From positions 1-64,000 of the forward strand of contig CALKIV010000105.1 of NCBI GenBank assembly GCA_937995835.1: a stretch of DNA of 64,000 nucleotides, in the 5' to 3' direction. The notes below the pieces were generated by a model. The model saw nothing but the letters and a program-made list of their open reading frames with translations, ran no database searches and was not told the DNA's origin. Made by a program: the position numbers and the translations under genes. This DNA comes from an uncultured Dysgonomonas sp. (GTDB lineage: Bacteria > Bacteroidota > Bacteroidia > Bacteroidales > Dysgonomonadaceae). Shown here piece after piece: positions 1-6,372 of the stretch (the first letter of the stretch is position 1; each line of letters begins with the position of its first letter).

Positions 1-2
1 CA

Positions 3-107
3 GGACATAAAACGGAGAAAAGCTTTTTGAAGTACATAAGAGTTAAACAAGAAGAACATGCTGAACTAATGGCTCAGGCATGGAGTAAAATATATGAAAA
101 ATATTGA
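3..107 (+). CDS. Tyrosine recombinase (integrase), C-terminal fragment
   Basis: Only the last 34 codons are in the window; the gene starts to the left. The reading frame opens with Gly-His-Lys-Thr-Glu-Lys-Ser-Phe and continues through Tyr-Ile-Arg-Val. This matches the end of Bacteroidota phage-type integrases, where a GH(K/T)-type box V is followed by the region around the nucleophilic Tyr (here most likely the Tyr of Lys-Tyr-Ile). Established family role: site-specific integration and excision of mobile elements. The stop at 105-107 lies 2 bp before the ATG of the next gene, so the two are probably co-transcribed. The catalytic Arg and box II are outside the window, so activity cannot be judged. 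Confidence 0.72.
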   Translation, partial: GHKTEKSFLKYIRVKQEEHAELMAQAWSKIYEKY

Positions 108-109
108 TT

Positions 110-1276
110 ATGACGTATAAAGAGAAAATAGAGAAGTTGCAAGAATACTTGCTCGAGCCAAAGAAAGCAATTGAAGACAAGATCAGCTACTTTGACTCGC
201 TACATGATATATTAATGATTGAAGAGAAAAAGGGATACAATGAACTCACTCGTGATGTTTATAATCTTTATTGGGCTGTATTTGATTTTTTCTTAGAAGC
301 TTATGAAATAGAACGTCTCCATGTGTATATTCCTTTGAAAACTAAAGAAGATGTGAAGCTAATCCACACTGAGTATTTTGATAAAAATATGAATCTATTT
401 TGGAAAAAATCTATTCCAGAAACAAGATTTAAGTGGGAGAAGCTTGAATATGAATCCAAAAAGAAAAAGTGTGTAGCTTGTTATTTCGATGTTCCTTCTC
501 TTTCTTTTCAAGTTAAATTTTCAGAAATAGAAACAGACGAGTATAAACTAGAATCTGAATTCAGATATCATTATCATATCGATAAGGCTGTAGGCTTTGA
601 TATATCTGCTTATTATGGAGAAGAAGCAAAACTACTTAACATTGATCGCTGGAAATATCTAGCAAAAGGATTTAGTAGTTATGAGCTTAATTTTAATAGA
701 CATTCCCTTAAACAAGAATTTGACAGTTGCCACTCCCCGATGAGTATTAGGCTTTTTGAAGCAAACCAACAAGATAGTAGAAACATTCAATATGCACCAC
801 TAAGAGAAATTTGCAATACATACAACAGAATTGGCTTTCAGATTTTAGAAAAAATAAATTTTGAAGATTACATTGATAAGTTACGAGAAAAGCACCTAAC
901 TTCTGAAGAGTTGAAATTAGATGCAGATACGATAGTACATGAGATTAATTTAACTGTAGGAATTTTAGACTCAGAACAGACAAAAAGACTCTATGAATGT
1001 TGTAATAATAGAGCTATCGAATCATGTTCTTTTGATGAGTTTCAAGCAAATTTCGGAAGTTCAGAAAATAAAATTTTACGCTATAAAAACAAAAACCTCT
1101 GTTATGTTCTGCTCACATTTTGGCAAAATATTTTTGGTAAACAGTTTAACGATAACAACGACCCTTTTATGTCCTCTATTGGTGTAATGGCTTCCGATTT
1201 AAGAAGAAAAAAGAACGGAACATTATCAACCCAACCTCAAATAAAATTTAATAGTGATCTATCAAATGCTCTATAA
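110..1276 (+). CDS. Unrecognised 388-aa protein, likely element cargo
   Basis: I do not recognise this family. I take ATG 110 as the start, 2 bp after the integrase stop; an in-frame TTG at 104 is the alternative. The protein is soluble, without signal peptide or membrane segment, and rich in Lys, Glu and aromatic residues. The N-terminal 60 residues look helical and possibly coiled-coil. A Cys-rich patch (Cys-Val-Ala-Cys, about residue 120) and a Cys pair near residue 300 are visible, but no metal-binding arrangement is clear. Its place directly behind an integrase and ahead of the HTH/replication genes is one where elements often carry cargo. A terminator follows. Function unknown. Confidence 0.7.
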   Translation: MTYKEKIEKLQEYLLEPKKAIEDKISYFDSLHDILMIEEKKGYNELTRDVYNLYWAVFDFFLEAYEIERLHVYIPLKTKEDVKLIHTEYFDKNMNLFWKKSIPETRFKWEKLEYESKKKKCVACYFDVPSLSFQVKFSEIETDEYKLESEFRYHYHIDKAVGFDISAYYGEEAKLLNIDRWKYLAKGFSSYELNFNRHSLKQEFDSCHSPMSIRLFEANQQDSRNIQYAPLREICNTYNRIGFQILEKINFEDYIDKLREKHLTSEELKLDADTIVHEINLTVGILDSEQTKRLYECCNNRAIESCSFDEFQANFGSSENKILRYKNKNLCYVLLTFWQNIFGKQFNDNNDPFMSSIGVMASDLRRKKNGTLSTQPQIKFNSDLSNAL

Positions 1277-1305
1277 ATAACAAACATTTAACATTCGCCC
1301 CTCTT

Positions 1306-1340
1306 TGCCCTTTATTTAATTAAATAGGGCATTTTTTTTA
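1306..1340 (+). terminator. Intrinsic terminator after the 388-aa gene
   Basis: TGCCCT (1306-1311) pairs with AGGGCA (1326-1331); the inner ATTTAATTAAAT is itself self-complementary, and eight T follow at 1332-1339. Confidence 0.8.
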
Positions 1341-1409
1341 TTGTGATTTCTGTTCATTCTACTGACATTTAGACATATACATATATGTGTATATATTCTA
1401 AAATACTTT

Positions 1410-1437
1410 TTTGCCCCTTTTGCCCTCTGTAACTTTG
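1410..1437 (+). promoter_or_regulatory. Probable promoter of the HTH/replication genes
   Basis: TAACTTTG at 1430-1437 fits the Bacteroidota -7 consensus TAnnTTTG; TTTG at 1410-1413 could be the -33 box, with 16 bp between, slightly short. The downstream transcript would carry the palindrome at 1448-1459. Confidence 0.45.
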
Positions 1438-1447
1438 TATAACTAAA

Positions 1448-1477
1448 GTACTCGAGTACATTTGTTTTAATCGAGTA
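1448..1477. promoter_or_regulatory. Palindrome GTACTCGAGTAC plus repeated half-site
   Basis: A perfect 12-bp palindrome occupies 1448-1459, just downstream of the proposed promoter. A second TCGAGTA occurs at 1471-1477. This is the arrangement expected of an operator for a small dimeric regulator such as the HTH protein encoded 53 bp further on. The link to that protein is inference. Confidence 0.4.
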
Positions 1478-1529
1478 TTCTTTGTGTAGGTCGCGGCTAT
1501 GTTTTAGAATGCTCATAATAAAGAATAGT

Positions 1530-1820
1530 ATGCAATATACTGGTAGTATAATATATCAAATAACACAAGCTGACTTAAAAGAGTTTGCAATGACTTTGAT
1601 AGAAGACACAAAAAAAGAGCTAGAGGAAAAGATTCTAGCCGACAAGACGGAGCGATATATGTCGCCAAAAGACGTAGCAGAGATGCTAGGGATAAACCCA
1701 TCAACTTTATGGAGGTGGTCTAATCGTAAGTATCTTACACCAAGTAATGTTGGTGGTAAAAAGAGATACAAGTATAGTGATATTAAAAAGTTATTAGAGG
1801 GAGGAGGTGATAATGACTGA
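1530..1820 (+). CDS. Small HTH (MerR/excisionase-like) DNA-binding protein
   Basis: 96 aa from ATG 1530, chosen because it begins the typical Tyr-Gln-Ile-Thr N-terminal segment found in this Bacteroidota family; upstream in-frame ATGs give an unlikely extension. The N-terminal half is helical and charged. The C-terminal half carries the HTH_17 pattern: Met-Ser-Pro-Lys-Asp-Val-Ala-Glu-Met-Leu-Gly, then Thr-Leu-Trp-Arg-Trp, then a basic Lys-Lys-Arg-Tyr wing and Ile-Lys-Lys-Leu-Leu. Such proteins act as excisionases or regulators of integrated elements, or help replication. The stop overlaps the next gene (ATG 1813), so the two are translationally coupled. Confidence 0.8.
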   Translation: MQYTGSIIYQITQADLKEFAMTLIEDTKKELEEKILADKTERYMSPKDVAEMLGINPSTLWRWSNRKYLTPSNVGGKKRYKYSDIKKLLEGGGDND

Positions 1821-3048
1821 GGTATTAGAAAAAGAAGCACTAGTAAAAAAGGTCGCTAGTGGTGTAGGAGCGGAAGTAACGACAAAGAAGACAGAGGTAG
1901 AAATTTGGCAAGTGCTTGATGACTTCTATATTGAGTCGAACACCTACGATTTAAAAAGCAGACCTAAAAGAGTTGTAAGCAAAATTACTGAAAAGACTAT
2001 AAAAAGTAAATATGCAAGGCAGAAAAGTGAAGGTATTGACTATTTTGAATCTGAATGTTGTATACCTCAACACTTAGACTATAAATCTCATATTGGGACA
2101 AGTAAAAATCTCTATAGTCCCTTGGACATAGAGCCTAAAAAGGGAAGTATTGATACTTGGCTAGAACTAGTAAAACATATAGGGCAAGAGCAACATAAAC
2201 TATTATTGGATTATCTAATAGTAATGTTTCGTTATCCTACAGAGAAACTACCAATATTGTGTTTGGTGTCAGAAGAGAATGCTACAGGCAAATCAACCTT
2301 TTCAAATAAGGTGGCTTACCTATTAGGGAGAAATGCAGGTTTCTACTCTCAAAGTGATTTAGAGAGTCAGTTCAATGTTTGGGTTATGAATAAACTAGCT
2401 GTTTTTGAGGAAATTTCTGATACGAAAAAAGTAGCAGGTAAACTCAAAGATATATCAACCTCACAACAAACGACAGTCAATCGAAAAGGGATGCAACAAT
2501 TCCAATTTGAACCTTTTGTGAGTATTATTATTAATTCAAATAATGTAGATACTTGTGTTCAGTTGAATGAGAATGATAGTAGATATTTTGTTTTGAAAGT
2601 TCCACCAATACCAAAAGAAAACTATGATAATGACTTTGAATCTAAGTTAGACTCAGAAGCCTCTGCTATGCTTTGGTATTTGTTAAACACAGAACCATCG
2701 ATCAAAAAACAGAGTCGAATGTGGTTTCCGTTAGAAATGTTAAGAACTAAGCAACTAGATGCAATGATTCTAGCTAATAAAACTGATTTATACCATAGTA
2801 TCAAAATTGCAGTAGATGAGATAGAGATTGATGAGTCAACTGTATATCTTAGAGTTAAAGACCTAGAAGCTCTTTTAAATTATAAATACAATGCTAGTCA
2901 GATATCTAGATGTTTGCGAGATGAGTTCAAAATGCAACCTACAGAGAAAACGATAAGTTGGACTCCTTATTATGGACTGAAAGAGCCTGATGGAAAATAT
3001 AGAATAACAGGCAAGCCTTATATATTCAAGAAAGATAGTTGTGTATAA
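1813..3048 (+). CDS. D5/P4-type SF3 helicase-primase (DUF5906-like)
   Basis: 411 aa from ATG 1813, overlapping the HTH gene by 8 bp and preceded by a GGAGGAGG stretch. An AAA+/SF3 core is visible: Walker A Glu-Asn-Ala-Thr-Gly-Lys-Ser-Thr around residue 157 and Walker B-like Leu-Ala-Val-Phe-Glu-Glu-Ile at about 196-202. An arginine-rich segment (Asp-Ser-Arg-Tyr-Phe) follows near residue 255, in the place of the family's Arg finger. Known role of the family: unwinding and priming at the origin of phages, plasmids and replicating integrative elements. No separate primase active site was recognised, so helicase is the safer call. The phased repeats right behind its stop codon support a replication function. 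Confidence 0.75.
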   Translation: MTEVLEKEALVKKVASGVGAEVTTKKTEVEIWQVLDDFYIESNTYDLKSRPKRVVSKITEKTIKSKYARQKSEGIDYFESECCIPQHLDYKSHIGTSKNLYSPLDIEPKKGSIDTWLELVKHIGQEQHKLLLDYLIVMFRYPTEKLPILCLVSEENATGKSTFSNKVAYLLGRNAGFYSQSDLESQFNVWVMNKLAVFEEISDTKKVAGKLKDISTSQQTTVNRKGMQQFQFEPFVSIIINSNNVDTCVQLNENDSRYFVLKVPPIPKENYDNDFESKLDSEASAMLWYLLNTEPSIKKQSRMWFPLEMLRTKQLDAMILANKTDLYHSIKIAVDEIEIDESTVYLRVKDLEALLNYKYNASQISRCLRDEFKMQPTEKTISWTPYYGLKEPDGKYRITGKPYIFKKDSCV

Positions 3049-3238
3049 GTGTGTACGATTGTGAACAAATTGTGTATTCTATCTAGTTGATAACTAGAGA
3101 TGTGTATGGTGTGAACAGATTTATAGATATAGTATAAAATAAAGAGTGAGTAAGTAATATCTGTAATAATAGTGAAATTCTGTTCACATCGTACACAATA
3201 TTGAATATCAGTTGAATAGGATACACAAACGATTCACA
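3040..3238. repeat. Iteron-like cluster, candidate replication origin
   Basis: TGTGTA occurs at 3040, 3050, 3071 and 3101, and TGTGAACA at 3060 and 3110. The first four motifs are spaced 10, 10 and 11 bp, that is on one face of the helix. The far side carries the reverse complements: TGTTCACA 3181-3188, TACACA 3192-3197, TACACA 3222-3227 and TTCACA 3233-3238. Between the two arms lies a very A+T-rich stretch (about 3119-3180) without motifs. Facing iteron arrays around an A+T-rich core next to helicase genes is the layout of a replication origin. The first repeat overlaps the end of the helicase gene. Confidence 0.55.
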
Positions 3239-3313
3239 ATAACAACAAATAAGTTTAAAACATAAATACATCTATTCCTTACATAATTAGAGGGATAGAC
3301 CTAATATAGAACA

Positions 3314-3646
3314 ATGCGAAAATTAAATAAGGTAGATATACCAAAGCCTAAAACACCTTGGCAATATAGAAAAGGTACGATAGATTCTAGAATGAGAGTA
3401 GCTATATGTCTGCATATTATATGCGGTTATCCACAAACAAAGGCTTACGAGGTCGCATTTGACTTCAAAGGCAAGGCGAGTTCATTAGCTCCATTGGCTA
3501 GTAGATACTTCAACTCACAGGTCGTAAGTGATGAAATATACTACTTCTTATTCTACTTCTATCCACAAGGATTGCATGATAAATATTATCGTTTTTATGA
3601 AAATAAGCAAGCTAATATAAACTATAAATTAAACTTAACGAAATGA
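3314..3646 (+). CDS. Small HTH protein of a replication module
   Basis: 110 aa, basic at the N-terminus. The middle (about residues 25-75) has the pattern Thr-Lys-Ala-Tyr-Glu-Val-Ala-Phe followed by Ala-Ser-Arg-Tyr-Phe-Asn-Ser-Gln-Val-Val-Ser-Asp-Glu. This resembles the DNA-binding HTH of small terminase subunits (a helix ending in a Tyr-x-x-Ala motif, then an asparagine/valine-rich recognition segment). It is too short and too divergent for a firm family call. It begins 76 bp after the phased repeats and overlaps the next gene by ATGA at 3643, so it may be the repeat-binding partner of the helicase. That role is inference. Confidence 0.6.
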   Translation: MRKLNKVDIPKPKTPWQYRKGTIDSRMRVAICLHIICGYPQTKAYEVAFDFKGKASSLAPLASRYFNSQVVSDEIYYFLFYFYPQGLHDKYYRFYENKQANINYKLNLTK

Positions 3647-4707
3647 ACACAAAACTAGACAATCAAGATTACATGAGTTACCTCTATTCTGAAATAGACC
3701 TAAGTGGACTAGAAATTGATGGTAAGACAATGACGCAAAAAACAGAGGCTGAAATTGTTTTAACATTTAACAGAGGGATAATGCATTCACATTTTAGACT
3801 AGGTGTTAATGATACAATAATGTGCTACAATGGACACAAATACATAGAGATCACAATGGAGTGTTTAAAGTGTATTATCGGTCAAGTGCTAAAGCGAAAT
3901 GGAATTGAGCCTAAAGTGAGAATGATTAACGAAATCTATAGTTTTTGTGTATTACATCTAGGTATAAAAAACTATAAGCCCAAGAAAAGTATAGTAGCTT
4001 TTAAGAATGGAGTTCTAGATTTAGATACTATGATATTGCACCCTCACGATGAAATATTTGAAACTAATATCTACATAGATATTAACTACTCTCCAAATGA
4101 GAAGACTGACAGATTTTCACATTTCTTAGACATGGTATTACCTACTAGAGAGTATCATGATGTTTTACAAGAGTTCTTTGGCTCTATGTTTACAGAGAAT
4201 AGAGAAAGACCTCATAGACGATTATGTCTGTTAGGTGGTGATGAGAAATATCTAATTGAGGCATTAATCAAGGCTATGCTAGGTAATAATTGTTTTACAG
4301 AATTTACTTTAGATAAATTAATAGGTCGTGATTCTAAAATGCGTACTATAGCAGAAGTGCATAATAAGTTAGTAAATTTCTCTCATAGCGAGACTCCTAT
4401 ATATATCACAGAAGACCCTTTTAACTTCTTTGCTCAGGGTTGGGTTATGGCTCATTATGACTATCGAAAACCATTTAAAGCCAACAGAACACCTGTTCTT
4501 ATAGAGGTCGTGAATAGCTTATCTAGTCAGAAAGATGATTTAGATTATAAAAGAATAAAAATAGATTTAAAAAGTAAGCTGACAGAAGAGCAACTAAAAT
4601 CAGAACTTGAATATATGCTAGAATTTGAACTTTGTGGAATTATCAATTGGATAATGAAAGGCAGAAAGCGTTATGTAGAACGTAATCTATCTCCATTATG
4701 GAATTAA
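3643..4707 (+). CDS. D5-like helicase homologue with degenerate Walker A
   Basis: 354 aa, translationally coupled (ATGA) to the HTH gene. Residues about 120-155 show the D5_N signature: Val-Ala-Phe-Lys-Asn-Gly-Val-Leu-Asp-Leu, then His-Pro-His-Asp. The position of the P-loop (about 195-205) reads Leu-Leu-Gly-Gly-Asp-Glu-Lys-Tyr-Leu, without the Gly-Lys-Ser/Thr of a working Walker A. A normally Glu-containing Walker B reads Lys-Leu-Val-Asn-Phe-Ser-His-Ser-Glu. A late Lys-Arg-Ile-Lys-Ile (about 305) stands where the Arg-finger strand should be. The reading frame is open and clean, so this looks like a retained ATPase-dead relative of the neighbouring helicase rather than a pseudogene. Confidence 0.65.
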   Translation: MNTKLDNQDYMSYLYSEIDLSGLEIDGKTMTQKTEAEIVLTFNRGIMHSHFRLGVNDTIMCYNGHKYIEITMECLKCIIGQVLKRNGIEPKVRMINEIYSFCVLHLGIKNYKPKKSIVAFKNGVLDLDTMILHPHDEIFETNIYIDINYSPNEKTDRFSHFLDMVLPTREYHDVLQEFFGSMFTENRERPHRRLCLLGGDEKYLIEALIKAMLGNNCFTEFTLDKLIGRDSKMRTIAEVHNKLVNFSHSETPIYITEDPFNFFAQGWVMAHYDYRKPFKANRTPVLIEVVNSLSSQKDDLDYKRIKIDLKSKLTEEQLKSELEYMLEFELCGIINWIMKGRKRYVERNLSPLWN

Positions 4708-4738
4708 ATATAATTAGCTAGACTATAATATAATAAGA

Positions 4739-4769
4739 GAAAGTATCTACTGTTTTAGTGGATACTTTC
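4739..4769. terminator. Hairpin after the replication genes
   Basis: GAAAGTATC (4739-4747) pairs exactly with GATACTTTC (4761-4769), with an inner ACT/AGT pair. There is no T-run after it on the + strand, so termination is likely but not certain. Confidence 0.5.
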
Positions 4770-4850
4770 AAAATATATTACTAGTTTTGTTCCTGATTGG
4801 CACAACTAGATTTGTGTCATAGAAATAATATATAGCGTTTTGCTATTGTT

Positions 4851-4973
4851 TTGCTGAAAAAACGACCAATTTTTAAAAAGCCAAAAACAATAAGTTTAAC
4901 GCTCACCGTTTTTGCGTGGGCTTTGCTTATTTGGCTTTGGGTGCTTGGTCGTGCCTTTCAGCAGGTAATGTAG
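4851..4973 (+). CDS. Possible 40-aa single-pass membrane peptide inside the hairpin
   Basis: An open frame runs from TTG 4851 to TAG 4971. It would give a basic N-terminus (several Lys, Arg and Pro) followed by a run of about 20 hydrophobic residues rich in Leu, Trp, Val and Ile, then Gly-Arg-Ala-Phe-Gln-Gln. This is the look of a small membrane protein. But the same DNA is an inverted repeat, and a Lys-rich left arm automatically gives a Phe/Leu/Trp-rich right arm when read through. There is no ATG. Treat it as a weak alternative to a purely structural element. Confidence 0.2.
   Translation: MLKKRPIFKKPKTISLTLTVFAWALLIWLWVLGRAFQQVM
4852..4963. repeat. 112-bp imperfect inverted repeat (large hairpin)
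   Basis: Paired blocks from outside in: TGCTGAAA 4852-4859 with TTTCAGCA 4956-4963; ACGACCAA 4862-4869 with TTGGTCGT 4945-4952; AAAGCCAA 4877-4884 with TTGGCTTT 4931-4938; ATAAG 4890-4894 with CTTAT 4926-4930; GCTCAC 4901-4906 with GTGGGC 4916-4921 (one G-T). Internal loops separate the blocks. GCGTGGG 4914-4920 can alternatively pair with CCCACGC 4977-4983 downstream, and CATCT 4983-4987 with AGATG 4993-4997 forms another small hairpin. No match to a named element was recognised. Confidence 0.7.
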
Positions 4974-5054
4974 AGACCCACGCATCTTTTTTAGATGTAT
5001 GGTAGTAGTTAAAATTCTTATTACAATTATATGTCTAATTAAAAAAAACGTAAA

Positions 5055-5453
5055 ATGAAAAAAAGTGTATTATTAATGTTTGCCGTATTGGCAATGGTAT
5101 TGAGTGGGTGTTCTAGTGATGATGATGATAATTTTAATTATCCAATGAGTAGTCTTCATGGCACTTGGAAAGGTACATCTGTCAAAGTCAAAGGTAATTG
5201 GGTGGATATAACTAAATTTCCATATACTGAATTTGGCTTTTCTATTAGTTTTTATCAAGATGGTACTTATTATGGCAAAGGCTACTTTGGTGATGGTGAT
5301 GGTACATACAAAACAAAGAAAAACATCATTTATACCTACATTGATGGAGAGGAGTATGCAAAATATAGTATTAAATCGTTATCTGACAACAAAGCAGAGT
5401 TAACCATGACTATGGATGGTGAGTCTATGGATGTAAAAGTAGAAAAACAATGA
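5055..5453 (+). CDS. Small surface-exposed lipoprotein, lipocalin-like
   Basis: 132 aa with a lipoprotein signal peptide ending Leu-Ser-Gly-Cys (Cys19). The residues right after the Cys are Ser-Ser-Asp-Asp-Asp-Asp, the lipoprotein export signal known to send Bacteroides lipoproteins to the outer face of the outer membrane. The mature part starts with Gly-Thr-Trp-Lys-Gly and is made of short beta strands, like the Bacteroidota lipocalin-like lipoproteins. Function and ligand are unknown. It overlaps the next gene by ATGA, so the lipoprotein and the barrel protein are probably made together. Weak hydrophobicity beyond the signal and high Asp/Tyr/Gly content fit an extracellular domain. Confidence 0.75.
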   Translation: MKKSVLLMFAVLAMVLSGCSSDDDDNFNYPMSSLHGTWKGTSVKVKGNWVDITKFPYTEFGFSISFYQDGTYYGKGYFGDGDGTYKTKKNIIYTYIDGEEYAKYSIKSLSDNKAELTMTMDGESMDVKVEKQ

Positions 5454-5968
5454 GAAAAAGCTTGTTATTGATATTTGTAATACTAGCGACATCACTAAAC
5501 AGTTATGCTCAAATGCCAACAGCAAAGTATCAAGGAGATGTTCAGTTAGGTTATTCATTAGGAATAGGTACGTATAGTGCTAATAGAGTTAACTTGCACA
5601 TGATTAATAGTATTCGGATTGGAGAGTATTTCTCAACAGGTCTTGGGGTTGGTTTAGACTATTATCATGAAGGAGTTGAAACTGATGAATTAGCTTTGCC
5701 TTTGTATCTTAATTTAAAAGGGTATTACCCTGTATCGTCACAAGCAGAGTTATTCCTTTCTACGGATATTGGAGTGTCAATAGGGCTAACAGAAGGGATA
5801 AGTGGCTACAGTGGCTTTCTCTTTACACCATCGATTGGTACAAGAGTAAAAATATATAATGATAAAGCCATTTTACTCAGTCTCGGTTACCACATGCAAA
5901 AATGGTCTGAGAGTGGATTTAGTATTAATACAGATGCTATTCAATTTAAAGTAGGTTTTAGCTTTTAA
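5450..5968 (+). CDS. Small outer-membrane beta-barrel protein
   Basis: 172 aa. Signal peptide with the cleavage region Ser-Tyr-Ala-Gln at about residue 20. The mature part alternates hydrophobic and polar residues in short strands separated by Gly/Asn/Asp turns, and ends in Phe-Ser-Phe, the aromatic C-terminus recognised by the BAM machinery. About eight strands would fit, as in OmpA/OmpX-like barrels. It starts in the stop codon of the preceding lipoprotein. No ligand can be inferred. It could be a carrier or anchor for the lipoprotein, but that is only suggested by the coupling. Confidence 0.72.
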   Translation: MRKSLLLIFVILATSLNSYAQMPTAKYQGDVQLGYSLGIGTYSANRVNLHMINSIRIGEYFSTGLGVGLDYYHEGVETDELALPLYLNLKGYYPVSSQAELFLSTDIGVSIGLTEGISGYSGFLFTPSIGTRVKIYNDKAILLSLGYHMQKWSESGFSINTDAIQFKVGFSF

Positions 5969-6069
5969 ATATTGTCTTCTTTGTTGATTATCAAATAAAT
6001 TTATATATTATGAAGACTCTTTAATAATCATTTTTTTTATTCTATTTATAAATTAAAAATTAAATTCTT

Positions 6070-6138
6070 ATGCTTACATTACTTATCATTGTTGGAACTA
6101 TATTAAGTTGCATCGGTATTATTTTAGGGAAAGAATAA
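6070..6138 (+). CDS. Possible 22-aa hydrophobic peptide
   Basis: ATG 6070 opens a 22-codon frame, almost entirely Leu/Ile/Val/Gly with a single Cys and a Gly-Lys-Glu end, so it would be one membrane helix. It lies alone in a 400-bp gap and is followed 29 bp later by a strong terminator, which suggests that a short transcript really ends there. Peptides of this type are found as small membrane proteins or type I toxin-like peptides. I see no antisense RNA partner with confidence. Confidence 0.35.
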   Translation: MLTLLIIVGTILSCIGIILGKE

Positions 6139-6167
6139 TTAACTTTGTAATGCGAGGATTGATTAAT

Positions 6168-6207
6168 CAGCCCTTATAACTTTATAGTTGTAAGGGCTGT
6201 TTTTATT
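6168..6207 (+). terminator. Strong intrinsic terminator
   Basis: Thirteen base pairs between 6168-6180 and 6187-6199 (one G-T), a 6-base loop, then TTTTT. It closes the 22-codon frame or the transcript of the barrel gene. Confidence 0.85.
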
Positions 6208-6372
6208 AATCAAAACAATATCACAGAATGATTATTCGAAATGTATAGTAATGTCTCTATGTATAGAGATATGAAAATACTGAATTTTCCAATTTTTATA
6301 TTGAATTATCATGTTGTTATATATGTATCCTTGTATATTTCTTAATAAGGGATTAGATTGCATAACGTGAAT

